From: Macropodus opercularis
Lineage: Eukaryota; Chordata; Actinopteri; Anabantiformes; Osphronemidae
DNA length: 64,000 bases
Assembly (NCBI GenBank): GCA_030770545.1
Contig: CM061097.1
Coordinates: forward strand, 19,176,501-19,240,500
Direction of reading: 5' to 3'
Part shown: one piece after another, positions 44,586-57,200 of the stretch
How the letters are laid out: every line of letters begins with the position of its first letter
How positions within the stretch are numbered: the stretch's first letter is position 1
Notes under the pieces: model-generated
What the model was told of the DNA's origin: nothing
Database searches by the model: none
Seen by the model: the letters and a program-made list of their open reading frames with translations, nothing else
Made by a program: the position numbers and the translations under genes

Positions 44586-44668
44586 TGGAACCAGGAAGTA
44601 ATCACTATGACTCAAATGTAATGTCTGATGCATATGACTTCACACTAACCACCAGTCTTTCAGAAATA

Positions 44669-45044
44669 CACTATATTGTCAAAAGTATGTTAAGTGACAT
44701 CCCATTCCTCACCCATAGGGTTCAATATGACGTCGGTCCACCCTTTGCTGCTAGAAGAGCTTCAACTCTTCTGGGAAGGCTGTCCACAAGGTTTAGGGGT
44801 GTGTTTATGGGAATTGTTGACCTTTCTTCCACAAGCGCATCTGTGAGGTCACACACTAATGTTGGACAAGGAGGCCTGGCTCTCAGTCTCTGCTCTCATT
44901 CATACCAAAGATGTTCTATCGAGTTGAGGTCAGGACTCTGTGCAGGCCAGTCAAGTTCATCCACACCAGACTCTGTCAAACATGTCTTTATGGACCTTGC
45001 TTTGTGCACTGATTCCCATTATTTGGATGGATGAGTGAATAGTG
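44669..45044. mobile_element. Tc1/mariner-like short element
   Basis: It starts CACTATATTGTCAAAAGTAT and ends GAATAGTG, which is CACTATTC in reverse complement, giving short inverted ends. It is flanked by TA on both sides (44667-44668 and 45045-45046). The internal sequence (TTCAACTCTTCTGGGAAGGC, GTTGAGGTCAGGACTCTGTG) is an abundant fish repeat. No transposase is encoded. Family assignment rests on the TA duplication and end sequence only. Confidence 0.55.
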
Positions 45045-47675
45045 TATACTGGCTGGGATATCCACACACTGCTTACTCCCAAGGAGAAGGGACGATGATC
45101 GTAAAGGTAACGCAGTAAGTCGGAATCTAAAGCAGATGCAGGTGAACTAATAACAACATAAAAAGCTAAACATTTAATTTACCTTGTAAATAAGAATGAA
45201 AAAGTGTCAATTGAACAAATTAAAATAATCTGTTAAAATAATTGGCTGCAACAATGTTTAAGGTAACAGGTCACTGTCTTGCAGCAGGAAAAGTGTAACA
45301 GAAACAAAGCAAATCAAAGTTCTGCTGCCATGCTCTCATGGCCATGGTCCATGCTGTAAAACTATTTTGACTAAACAGCATCTCCCTACCTCCCTTTCCC
45401 ATCAGAAAGAAGGAAAGGCTCACTATTCTGAAATATTTCTGTAAGCAGGTATATGATTACTTTGCTTAGTACAGATACATATGAGAATATATCAAGTAAT
45501 ATGAATCACAGTTCTGTCACAAGGGAAAATACCCATATAGTAGTTTGTTTTTCTGAAACTGTAGTAAAGTGTAGAAGAGAGTAAAACATTTCTAAAACTT
45601 CTAAGAACCTCTAAGTATCTGCATATGAAACACTACTTGTTTAGGTAATAAATCAGCTCCCAATGATGCAATTAACAATTAACAGGCTTGTGAATGGGTT
45701 CAAATGGAAACTGTTTATTTCACCTACTGTCAAACAACAACTCTTTTCAAAACAAGTGAAATTGTTGCAGTTTGCCATGAAACTGCTCATGTGCTGACAC
45801 TTGAGCTTTACAGAGTTTCAAGCAAAATGGAAGACACGATGAAGAATCTGAATCATGAAGGCAAACAATGCTCTGCCGTTTCAGGTGGAGGTGATCTGTT
45901 GTGCGGGTATCACGACAGCTGGAGGCGATGAACCCAACGCAGCATGTCCTGGATGGAGAGATGTCACACAAGAAAAAGATTCACCCATTAGGGGGCAGTC
46001 TTCACTGACAGATGGTGTGATCTCAATAGAAGTGCACTGTTAGACATGATACATGTTGCTTGCTATTAGCAAACAATGATATACATCACTGACAGGTTTA
46101 TAAAGCTTCCATCAAAATCTATATTTGGGTAAGAAGACTAAACTTTTTTCATCCATTTCTCTTTGCTCCAACTCCTGGATTCTGGGGAGAGTATTTCAAG
46201 TTTTAACAGAAGTAAAAGCTCCCTCACAGTTATTGAATTGTTTCCACGTGGGACGATGAGTCATAAGCATGAGACCCGAGAGAAGAATCCAACAGGATGT
46301 GGGATTATGATGAGAAAAAGCATCAAGTGGACAAAATAACTACTGCAAAGGAGGTGAAAGGCAGATATCAGTCACTAGATTACGGCTGGGTTGCATTTAA
46401 AGAATAAAGAAAAGCAAACAAACTAAACATTTGTGAATCTCACAGCTGTGTTTCATTACAACAAGTCTTTAGGGTGAACAACGCCTAAAGGAAGATGTGT
46501 TTAAATGTTCATATATACAGACAATATTTGAGGACTCATGAGAACCAACAGAACACAATTCATTCTCACAAACAGCAAATCATAGATAGTAGTCAACTGG
46601 CTGCAAAGCCCTCACATCTCTCATCCAGGAGAGTTCCTAATCTGCCATTAAAAACTGGCATATCCCACAGGACTTGATTTGGCTGGACAAGTCTTGCTGC
46701 CAGGTATGTTTTGCTATTTAAGTGAAAGAACGCATACATTCCTACAGCAAACTGTATGTTTGTACTAGTAGTTTACTAGTTAGTCTAGTAAAACTGTCTA
46801 AATATCAACAAACCGTTGATGTGTAAAATTGTTACAGAATAATTACAGAAGGCACTAAGAAAACTTTGAATAAATAAACAAACAACAACCAGTTGTTGAC
46901 GTTTAATTTGTTCCAGCGTCGTAGACGTACTAGTTTACCTTGATTGCTAATCTGACATTAATCTATTTCTGCTAAATGTTGCCTGAGCCGAAGCTGCATT
47001 GGGGTTTAAAAGTGTCTTGTGATATCAGAAAAGCTGTTCAACCACACTGGTTGTTGGACTGGCGACCTGTACCGCTCCTCTCAACCCACATGACAGCTGG
47101 AATAGACTCCTAGTTCCAGAATCAAAAGGAGTGGGACCCTCTGCTTCAGTGCTGTGTTAAAACCCTGCATCTCTGGTGGCCTGGTGGTGCATCAACCTAT
47201 GACACAGGCAGTTTGCACGTTTACAAAGGTTCAATCTGTGGCAGTTCTGTTTATAGAATAATTGTTACTTTTATTTATTAACATATATGATTTCACTATT
47301 TATCCTCATAGCGAGTGTCTATAATTAGTTGTTGTGCTTTGTGTTGTGTTAGTTGTTTGTTTATTAAAGACAATATTCCTGTTGAATCACAACCAGCCTT
47401 CCAGTGTCTGCTTTTTTGTTTGTCACACACCTTTTTTTTTATCTCAAAATGGTAAACACTCACTCTCACTCATCATCTAACCCATTTAGTAAAAGGTTTT
47501 CCCAGCTGTTCGTCAGGTTAACTATGACTTCAAGCACACGTCAAACTCATTTCCACAAAACTAACCCAGACTCAAATCTGTACGACATTCAGCTTCCTAT
47601 CGTTATAATGAAACTACACAGAGTACAGGGCAACAACCATGGTTTGTGACCACAGTGATGGCATTACTTCTTTAC

Positions 47676-47767
47676 CTGATTATTAACATCTTCTATGTTT
47701 GAACCTTTTTGGAAGCAGGGGACATCTCAGTCTCAACTGCCACTGCAGGAGTCTGCTTGTGTGTTAC
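47676..47767 (-). other. Block C exon-like segment 1
   Basis: Counterpart of 15515-15606 with splice sites kept. Confidence 0.35.
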
Positions 47768-48937
47768 CTGGAATTCAGGGGAAAAACAAAAACACATTCA
47801 TCACATCTACGAACATTAATAGAATTTAAAACTTATACTGGATGAAAATGATCCCTGAAAAAGCAACTACATTAAAACTGACAAGATGACGTGGCCTTTT
47901 CTAGGGATAACAGTAAGTATCACAGCAACATATCAATTGGTGCCATGGATCACATTTAAAATACAACTTTGAATGTACAAGAAATGCACAATTATAATTA
48001 GAAGAACTTAAGGTTTGATAACGACAGGTGTTACACCAATGATGTAAAAATGAAATCCAGGGCACAAAGTAGTATCCTAAACGTATGAGCTACAGTACAC
48101 TCCCTGCAAGGGCCCCATGAGCGAAAGAGAACCAACATGTTCATCAGGTTAACCATGACTTCAACCACAAGTTAAACACAGTTCCACACAAAACCCTGAC
48201 CCGAGTTTCTGCCTGTTTGACATTTTAATTTCTGAAATCTCCTTATAATCAACTCATAACGGACATAGCGTGTTTGAAAGATATAATCCTTGACATATCT
48301 GTTTTGTTTACCTTGTCTTCTGCACTTTGTGAACTGAAGTGAGCTGCTGCCACCAGCGCCCATAAGCTGACAGGACGTGAGCGATCACGTGATGAGTCCA
48401 GCGGAGACCAATACACAAAATGTATGAATTAAAAGATGCCTCAGACGATTCACTCCTTGACAAAACATGGTGTTGGGACACACTAGACAAGAGTTAGCAT
48501 ATAAATACACCTGCTGTAAAGTGCAGGAAGCGATGTGATCGAATGTTCCCTGTTTTAACTCACTGTTTTATGGTTTTTGTTTCTATATGAAGCGCCGTTG
48601 ATTCTCTACAAGAGAAAAACAATATGGTGAAGTTCACTTACCGGCAGAAACAACTAAACAACTAAATAGATATAAGCACATCTTTAAAAGTGAAAAGTAT
48701 CATATATTAATTACATCGCAGTGACAGAAATATGTGGAGATATTTATATCACAGCAGACGTGACACAGTGGGTGTGTAGATAATTTGGGAGACGCCTGCT
48801 GCCTTTAAAGCATTTCAACATCAAACAAAAGACACGGCCATTATAACTTTGGAGTCAATGGAAAATAATTGTAAGACAAAAATGCAGTTTTTCAGATTAA
48901 AATTCAGAGCTTTTTATAGAAAAATAAAATAAAACAC

Positions 48938-49012
48938 GAGTGGGGATCAAATTTGCTTGTGTTGCGAAGTTAAAGTCACGCACTAAGACCACTAAACTAC
49001 ATACGGGACCGG
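48938..49012 (-). repeat. tRNA-like segment, block C
   Basis: Counterpart of 17391-17462; the B-box is weakened (the CGA of the other copies reads TGA), so polymerase III activity is less likely. Confidence 0.35.
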
Positions 49013-49396
49013 AGGTCTTGGTTTCCTACGTGTTAGACAACCATTCATTCACAGAAATCAGATACTACATAATAAAAGCATTTGTATGTTTATGATAATC
49101 AGCCCCTGCAGTAACAGGCCTCTGTGAAGTGGAGATACGTAAAAAACTTTGAGACACCTGGTGGTTAAACAGAGACCAACACCAAGATCATTTTTTGCCC
49201 ACAGCAGAAATTAAAATATTTACGAAGAGACGCCCTGGTGACGTAGTGGAGACGCAAACATGCCGCAGTGAAAACGGATGACATTGTGCTGCCACTATAA
49301 GTAGTGTGTTCAGCTTCCTATTATTATAATGAAACTACACAGAGTACAGAGCAACAACCATGATTTGTGACCACAGTGATGGCCCTACGTCTTTAC

Positions 49397-49473
49397 CTGA
49401 TTATTAACATCTTACTGGAAGCAGGGGGCATCTCACTCTCAACTGCCACTGCAGGAGTCTGCTTGTGTGTCAC
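49397..49473 (-). other. Block C exon-like segment 2
   Basis: Counterpart of 17855-17925, but six bases longer because it shares the GCTTGT insertion seen in segment 1. This suggests exchange between the two segments. Confidence 0.35.
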
Positions 49474-49884
49474 CTGGAATTCAGGGGAAAAACAAAAACA
49501 CATTAACAACAGATAGATACCACATCTCTACAGATGAATAAGCTGTAAGTAAGTAAGTCGTAAGTATCAGCAACAGTCAGTATCGATAAATGCTTAAAAT
49601 GTCTTACATTATACAGTTCATTTAATACAGTAATTAAGGATTGAATTTTGAACATATAAATCGTTATTAATTATCTACCACACTTCTGTGGAAGGACACA
49701 TGTACAACTGAAACACAGTCTGGTTAAACACTGCTAACAAAATGGTTCAAACGTTGTTATACAGTGGTTGTGTAAATATTGTCAACAGTTAGCCTTAAGT
49801 TAGCTTGTTAGCGACATTGCTACTTTAACTTTAGTTATTGTGTATTCAACCATCTAGCAGCGCTACTGTACACAGTAAACATTT

Positions 49885-50193
49885 CACTGAGGAGGCCACC
49901 TACCTGCCCAGCTTTCAGCTTTTACTCCTTCTCTGTCGGTTGCTATAACTTTACATTTTTCTGAAAGAGTAGCGCGTGTGCTAGTTCCGGACGCCGCCAT
50001 ATTGGATGTTATCACATTTTTCCCGAGTACCTCTGCGTCATGGTCGTCATGGTTACGCGGGAGTTTGGATCTGATTGGCTCAGAATATCAACTGCTAGAT
50101 CGGCGGTTGATGACGTCACGTAACTGTGGTGTCGGCTAAACAGACGAACCTGGTACCAGTCATATCGTTTCCACGAAGACAGAGAAACAGAGG
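49885..50193. promoter_or_regulatory. Divergent promoter, block C
   Basis: GCCGCCATATTGG at 49993-50005, inverted CCAAT at 50074-50078, CRE at 50111-50118, + donor GTAAGA at 50193 and minus donor GTAGGT at 49903. The three motifs are unchanged although the spacing after the YY1-like site is about 10 bases shorter than in A and B. Confidence 0.55.
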
Positions 50194-50734
50194 TAAGACA
50201 ATTTACAGCTGAAATAAAATGTTTGTATGTTATTTGTGCTATGCTTTCTGATCAGTTAGGAAATGTCTTGAACTACTTATTGCGTGTATTGTGACGTTTT
50301 TTTTACTCTTGTGATTTGGTTACTATTGGTTTTTTATTTCACCTGAAAAACTACTTATCATGTCAGTGTTTGCTATCGTTTTCCATGTTTTCTTTTTGAC
50401 GTGCTCTATTAAAACATTAGAGTGTTCACCTTATTGAAACGAAAACGAAAAGTCAGGGGTCACACTAGAAAACTGTCATGGAGGATCATTCCTGTATTTG
50501 TCCACGAGGGGGCAGCGTCTGCCCTGTACGCGGCCACTTGTAGCGTTTTTCCCAGCATGTCTGACTTTAGCATCGGCTCGACATCCGGGACAGAAGACAG
50601 ACAGCGGACGCTCCATTCAGAGTGAGTCCAGTGTTCTGAAGCAACTATGTGTAGGTGAAGAATGTGTGTGTAGCTTGTAGCATGTTTCTTTGTGGACACA
50701 TTTGTAAATATGCCTATTCCTGTTCTGTTTAATC

Positions 50735-51266
50735 AGCAGGACTGAGAGGACCAACAGTTACATTCTTGACCTACGAGAGGCAGCGTTGACCAGCACAGTG
50801 GGAGAGACACGCTGAGTGAATCTCCACTGCACCGTGGAGTCACCACGAAGGACTTCATCACTACACATCTGTACAGTGCAACAGTGTCTCTGGTGACAAG
50901 GGGAGGGAAACCTAACGGTGCTAACGTAACTCCCCGCGACACCACGAAGACCAGTTGCTCCGGTGACGTCCCAACAAGCTGTCTGCCACTGCACCAGCAC
51001 AGAGGACAGAGACAGGACAGCTGCTGTGAATCGGCATCAGGGTTGGATCCGGCAGAAGTAGGTACTGACACAACCACTGAGCAGTGTGAGAAATACCCTG
51101 TGTGTTGTAGAACTCAGTTCAAATATTCCATTTATATTCCTGTTACCCCTTTAGCTGTTGCTAAGATTTTCCAATGATCAAGACATGTATTTCTATTTTG
51201 GGTGTATTTGTCATAACAGCAGTAATAGTCTTTACTAACTGTACTAACTATCGCTGGCTGCAATGA
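50735..51266 (+). mobile_element. ERV5 fragment with leader-like ORF
   Basis: It aligns by eye with the ERV3 post-integrase segment (minus strand 27935-27480). Near its end, an ATG at 51174 opens a 30-codon frame with a long hydrophobic stretch, resembling an envelope signal sequence in position and composition. It stops at 51264-51266, already inside the first satellite unit. No gag, pol or LTR is visible here. Confidence 0.5.
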
Positions 51267-54200
51267 AGAACACTTGCTTTTCTCTGACTTTGTACTAACT
51301 ATCGCTGGCTGCAATGAAGAACGTTTGCTTTTCTCTCACTTTGTACTAACTATCGCTGGCTGCAATGAAGAACTTTTGCTTTTCTCTGACTTTGTACTAA
51401 CTATCGCTGGCTGCAATGAAGAACGTTTGCTTTTCTCTCACTTTGTACTAACTATCGCTGGCTGCAATGAAGAACTTTTGCTTTTCTCTGACTTTGTACT
51501 AACTATCGCTGGCTGCAATGAAGAACGTTTGCTTTTCTCTGACTTTGTCCTAACTATCGCTGATTGCAATGAAGGACGTTTGCTTTTCTCTGACTTTGTA
51601 CTAACTATCGCTGACTGCAATGAAGAACGTTTGCTTTTCTCTCACGTTGTACTAACTATCGCTGACTATAATGAAGAACGCTTGCTTTTCTCTCACTTTG
51701 TACTAACTATCACTGACTGCAATGAAGAACGTTTGCTTTTCTCTGACTTTGTACTAACTATCGCTGACTGCAATGAAGAACGTTTGCTTTTTTCTGACTT
51801 TGTACTAACTATCGCTGACTGCAATGAAGAACGCTTGCTTTTCTCTAACTTTGTACTAACTATCGCTGACTGCAATGAAGAACGTTTGCTTTTCTCTGAC
51901 ATTGTACTAACTATCGCTGACTGCAATGAAGAACGCTTGCTTTTCTCTGACTTTGTACTAACTATCGCTGCCTGCAATGAAGAACGTTTGCTTTTTTCTG
52001 ACTTTGTACTATCGCTGATTGCAATGAAGAACGCTTGCTTTTCTCTGACTTTGTACTAACTATCGCTGCCTGCAATGAAGAACGTTTGCTTTTTTCTGAC
52101 TTTGTACTAACTATCGCTGACTGCAATGAAGAACGCTTGCTTTTCTCTAACTTTGTACTAACTATCGCTGCCTGCAATGAAGAACGCTTGCTTTTCTCTG
52201 ATTTTGTACTAACTATCGCTGCCTGCAATGAAGAACGTTTGCTTTTCTCTCACTTTGTACTAACTATCACTGAGTATAATGAAGAACGCTTGCTTTTCTC
52301 TGACTTTGTACTATCGCTGATTGCAATGAAGAACGCTTGCTTTTCTCTGACTTTGTACTAACTATCGCTGCCTGCAATGAAGAACGCTTGCTTTTCTCTG
52401 ACATTGTACTAACTGTCGCTGACTGCAATGAAGAACGTTTGCTTTTCTCTGACTTTGTACTAACTGTCGCTGACTGCAATGAAGAACGCTTGCTTTTCTC
52501 TGACTTTGTACTAACTATCGCTGATTGCAATGAAGAGCACTTGCTTTTCTCTGACTTTGTACTAACTATCGCTGACTGCAATGAAGAACGTTTGCTTTTC
52601 TCTGACTTTGTACTAACTATCGCTGACTGCAATGAAGAACGTTTGCTTTTCTCTGACTGTGTACTAACTATCGCTGACTGCAATGAAGAACGCTTGCTTT
52701 TCTCTGACTTTGTACTAACTATCGCTGACTGCAATGAAGAACGCTTGCTTTTCTCTGACTTTGTACTAACTATCGCTGCCTGCAATGAAGAACGTTTGCT
52801 TTTCTCTGACTTTGTACTAACTATCGCTGCCTGCAATGAAGAACGTTTGCTTTTCTCTGACTTTGTACTAACTATCGCTGACTGCAATGAAGAACGTTTG
52901 CTTTTCTGTGACTTTGTACTAACTATCGCTGACTGCAATGAAGAACGTTTGCTTTTCTCTGACTTTGTACTAACTATCGCTGACTGCAATGAAGAACGTT
53001 TGCTTTTCTCTGACTTTGTACTAACTATCGCTGACTGCAATGAAGAACGTTTGCTTTTCTCTGACTTTGTACTAACTATCGCTGACTGCAATGAAGAACG
53101 CTTGCTTTTCTCTGACTTTGTACTGTTACTGACTGCAATGAAGAACGTTTGCTTTTCTCTGACTTTGTACTAACTATCGCTGATTGCAATGAAGAACGTT
53201 TGCTTTTCTCTGACTTTGTACTAACTGTCGCTGACTGTAATGAAGAACGTTTGCTTTTCTCTGACTTTGTACTAACTATCGCTGACTGTAATGAAGAACG
53301 TTTGCTTTTCTCTGACTTTGTACTAACTGTCACTGACTGCAATGAAGAACGCTTGCTTTTCTCTCACTTTGTACTAACTGTCACTGACTGCAATGAAGAA
53401 CGTTTGCTTTTCCCTGACTTTGTACTAACTATCGCTGACTGCAATGAAGAACGTTTGCTTTTCTCTAACTTTGTACTAACTATCGCTGACTGCAATGAAG
53501 AACGTTTGCTTTTTTCTGACTTTGTACTAACTATCGCTGACTGCAATGAAGAACGCTTGCTTTTCTCTGACTTTGTACTAACTATCGCTGACTGCAATGA
53601 AGAACGTTTGCTTTTCTCTGACTTTGTACTAACTATCGCTGACTGCAATGAAGAACGCTTGCTTTTCTCTAACTTTGTACTAACTATCGCTGACTGCAAT
53701 GAAGAACGTTTGCTTTTTTCTGACTTTGTACTAACTATCGCTGACTGCAATGAAGAACGCTTGCTTTTCTCTGACTTTGTACTAACTATCGCTGACTGCA
53801 ATGAAGAACGTTTGCTTTTCTCTGACTTTGTACTAACTATCACTGACTATAATGAAGAACGCTTGCTTTTCTCTGACTTTGTACTAACTATCGCTGACTG
53901 CAATGAAGAACGTTTGCTTTTGTCTGACTTTGTACTAACTATCGCTGACTGCAATGAAGAACGTTTGCTTTTCTCTGACTTTGTACTAACTATCGCTGAC
54001 TGCAATGAAGGACGTTTGCTTTTCTTTGAGTTTGTACTAACTATCGCTGATTGCAATGAAGAACGTTTGCTTTTCTCTAACTTTGTACTAACTATCACTG
54101 ACTGCAATGAAGAACGCTTGCTTTTCTCTGACTTTGTACTAACTATCGCTGACTGCAATGAAGAACGTTTGCTTTTCTCTGACTTTGTACTGTTACTGAC

Positions 54201-57200
54201 TGCAATGAAGAACGTTTGCTTTTCTCTGACTTTGTACTAACTATTGCTGATTGCAATGAAGAACGTTTGCTTTTCTCTGATTTTGTACTAACTATCGCTG
54301 ACTGCAATGAAGAACGTTTGCTTTTCTCTGACTTTGTACTGTTACTGACTGCAATGAAGAACGTTTGCTTTTCTCTGACTTTGTACTAACTATTGCTGAT
54401 TGCAATGAAGAACGTTTGCTTTTCTCTGACTTTGTACTAACTGTCGCTGACTGCAATGAAGAACGTTTGCTTTTCTCTGATTTTGTACTAACTATCGCTG
54501 CCTGCAATGAAGAACGCTTGCTTTTCTCTGACTTTGTACTAACTATCGCTGACTGCAATGAAGAACGTTTGCTTTTCTCTGACTTTGTACTAACTGTCAC
54601 TGACTGCAATGAAGAACGTTTGCTCTTCCCTGACTTTGTACTAACTATCGCTGACTGCAATGAAGAACGCTTGCTTTTCTCTGACTTTGTACTAACTATC
54701 GCTGACTGCAATGAAGAACGCTTGCTTTTCTTTTATATTGTACAAACTATCGCTGACTGCAATGAAGAACGCTTGCTTTTCTCTGACTTTGTACTAACTA
54801 TCGCTGACTGCAATGAAGAACGTTTGCTTTTCTCTCACTTTTTACTAACTATCGCTGTCTGCAATGAAGAACGTTTGCTTTTCTCTGACTTTGTACTAAC
54901 TATCGCTGACTGCAATGAAGAACGTTTGCTTTTGTCTGACTTTGTACTAACTATCGCTGACTGCAATGAAGAACGTTTGCTTTTCTCTAACTTTGTACTA
55001 ACTATCTCTGACTGCAATGAAGAACGTTTGCTTTTCTCTAACTTTGTACTAACTATCACAGACTGCAATGAAGAACGTTTGCTTTTCTCTAACTTTGTAC
55101 TAACTATCTCTGACTGCAATGAAGAACGCTTGGTATTCTCTGACTTTGTACTAACTATCACTGACTGCAATGAAGAACGTTTGCTTTTCTCTGACTTTGT
55201 ACTAACTATCGCTGACTGCAATGAAGAACGTTTGCTTTTTTCTGACTTTGTACTAACTATCGCTGACTGCAATGAAGAACGCTTGCTTTTCTTTTATATT
55301 GTACAAACTATCGCTGACTGCAATGAAGAACGCTTGCTTTTCTCTAACTTTGTATTAACTATCGCTGACTGCAATGAAGAACGTTTGCTTTTCTCTGACT
55401 TTGTACTAACTATCGCTGATTGCAATGAAGAACGTTTGCTTTTCTCTAACTTTGTACTAACTATCGCTGATTGCAATGAAGAACGTTTGCTTTTCTCTAA
55501 CTTTGTACTAACTATCACTGACTGCAATGAAGAACGTTTGCTTTTCTCTAACTTTGTACTAACTATCTCTGACTGCAATGAAGAACGCTTGGTATTCTCT
55601 GACTTTGTACTAACTATCACTGACTGCAATGAAGAACGTTTGCTTTTCTCTGACTTTGTACTAACTATCGCTGACTGCAATGAAGAACGTTTGCTTTTCT
55701 CTGACTTTGTACTAACTATCGCTGACTGCAATGAAGAACGTTTGCTTTTCTCTCACTTTTTACTAACTATCGCTGTCTGCAATGAAGAACGTTTGCTTTT
55801 CTCTGACTTTGTACTAACTATCGCTGACTGCAATGAAGAACGTTTGCTTTTGTCTGACTTTGTACTAACTATCGCTGACTGCAATGAAGAACGCTTGCTT
55901 TTCTTTTATATTGTACAAACTATCGCTGACTGCAATGAAGAACGCTTGCTTTTCTCTAACTTTGTATTAACTATCGCTGACTGCAATGAAGAACTTTTGC
56001 TTTTCTCTCACTTTTTACTAACTATCGCTGTCTGCAATGAAGAACGTTTGCTTTTCTCTGACTTTGTACTAACTATCGCTGACTGCAATGAAGAACGTTT
56101 GCTTTTGTCTGACTTTGTACTAACTATCGCTGACTGCAATGAAGAACGTTTGCTTTTCTCTCACTTTTTACTAACTATCGCTGTCTGCAATGAAGAACGT
56201 TTGCTTTTCTCTGACTTTGTACTAACTATCGCTGACTGCAATGAAGAACGTTTGCTTTTGTCTGACTTTGTACTAACTATCGCTGACTGCAATGAAGAAC
56301 GCTTGCTTTTCTCTGACTTTGTACTAACTATCGCTGACTGCAATGAAGAACGCTTGCTTTTCTCTAACTTTGTATTAACTATCGCTGACTGCAATGAAGA
56401 ACTTTTGCTTTTCTCTCACTTTTTACTAACTATCGCTGTCTGCAATGAAGAACGTTTGCTTTTCTCTGACTTTGTACTAACTATCGCTGACTGCAATGAA
56501 GAACGTTTGCTTTTGTCTGACTTTGTACTAACTATCGCTGACTGCAATGAAGAACGCTTGCTTTTCTCTAACTTTGTACTAACTATCGCTGACTGCAATG
56601 AAGAACGTTTGCATTTCTCTGACTTTGTACTAACTATCGCTGACTGCAATGAAGAACGTTTGCTTTTCTCTGACTTTGTACTAACTATCGCTGACTGCAA
56701 TGAAGAACGTTTGCTTTTCTCTCACTTTTTACTAACTATCGCTGTCTGCAATGAAGAACGTTTGCTTTTCTCTGACTTTGTACTAACTATCGCTGACTGC
56801 AATGAAGAACGCTTGTTATTGTCTGACTTTGTACTAACTATCGCTGACTGCAATGAAGAATGTTTGCTATTCTCTGACTTTGTACTAACTATCGCTGACT
56901 GCAATGAAGAACGCTTGTTATTCTCTGACTTTGTACTAACTATCGCTGACTGCAATGAAGAATGTTTGCTATTCTCTGACTTTGTACTAACTATCGCTGA
57001 CTGCAATGAAGAACGCTTGCTTTTCTCTGACTTTGTACTGTTACTGACTGCAATGAAGAACGTTTGCTTTTCTCTGACTTTGTACTAACTATCGCTGACT
57101 GCAATGAAGAACGCTTGCTTTTCTCTGACTTTGTACTAACTATCGCTGACTGCAATGAAGAACGTTTGCTTTTCTCTGACTTTGTACTAACTATCGCTGA

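Larger units (their letters stand above)
45629..50675. repeat. Segmental duplication block C
   Basis: The left part matches block A from 12569 and shows the uninserted state at the ERV1 right border. Differences from A: no 965-base insertion, a private ~315-base insertion (about 46468-46783), a ~170-base deletion at 47252, about 345 unrelated bases (48199-48540) replacing ~950 bases of A, and loss of most of the 1.59-kb units after 50573. The right end runs into the ERV5 fragment. Confidence 0.85.
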
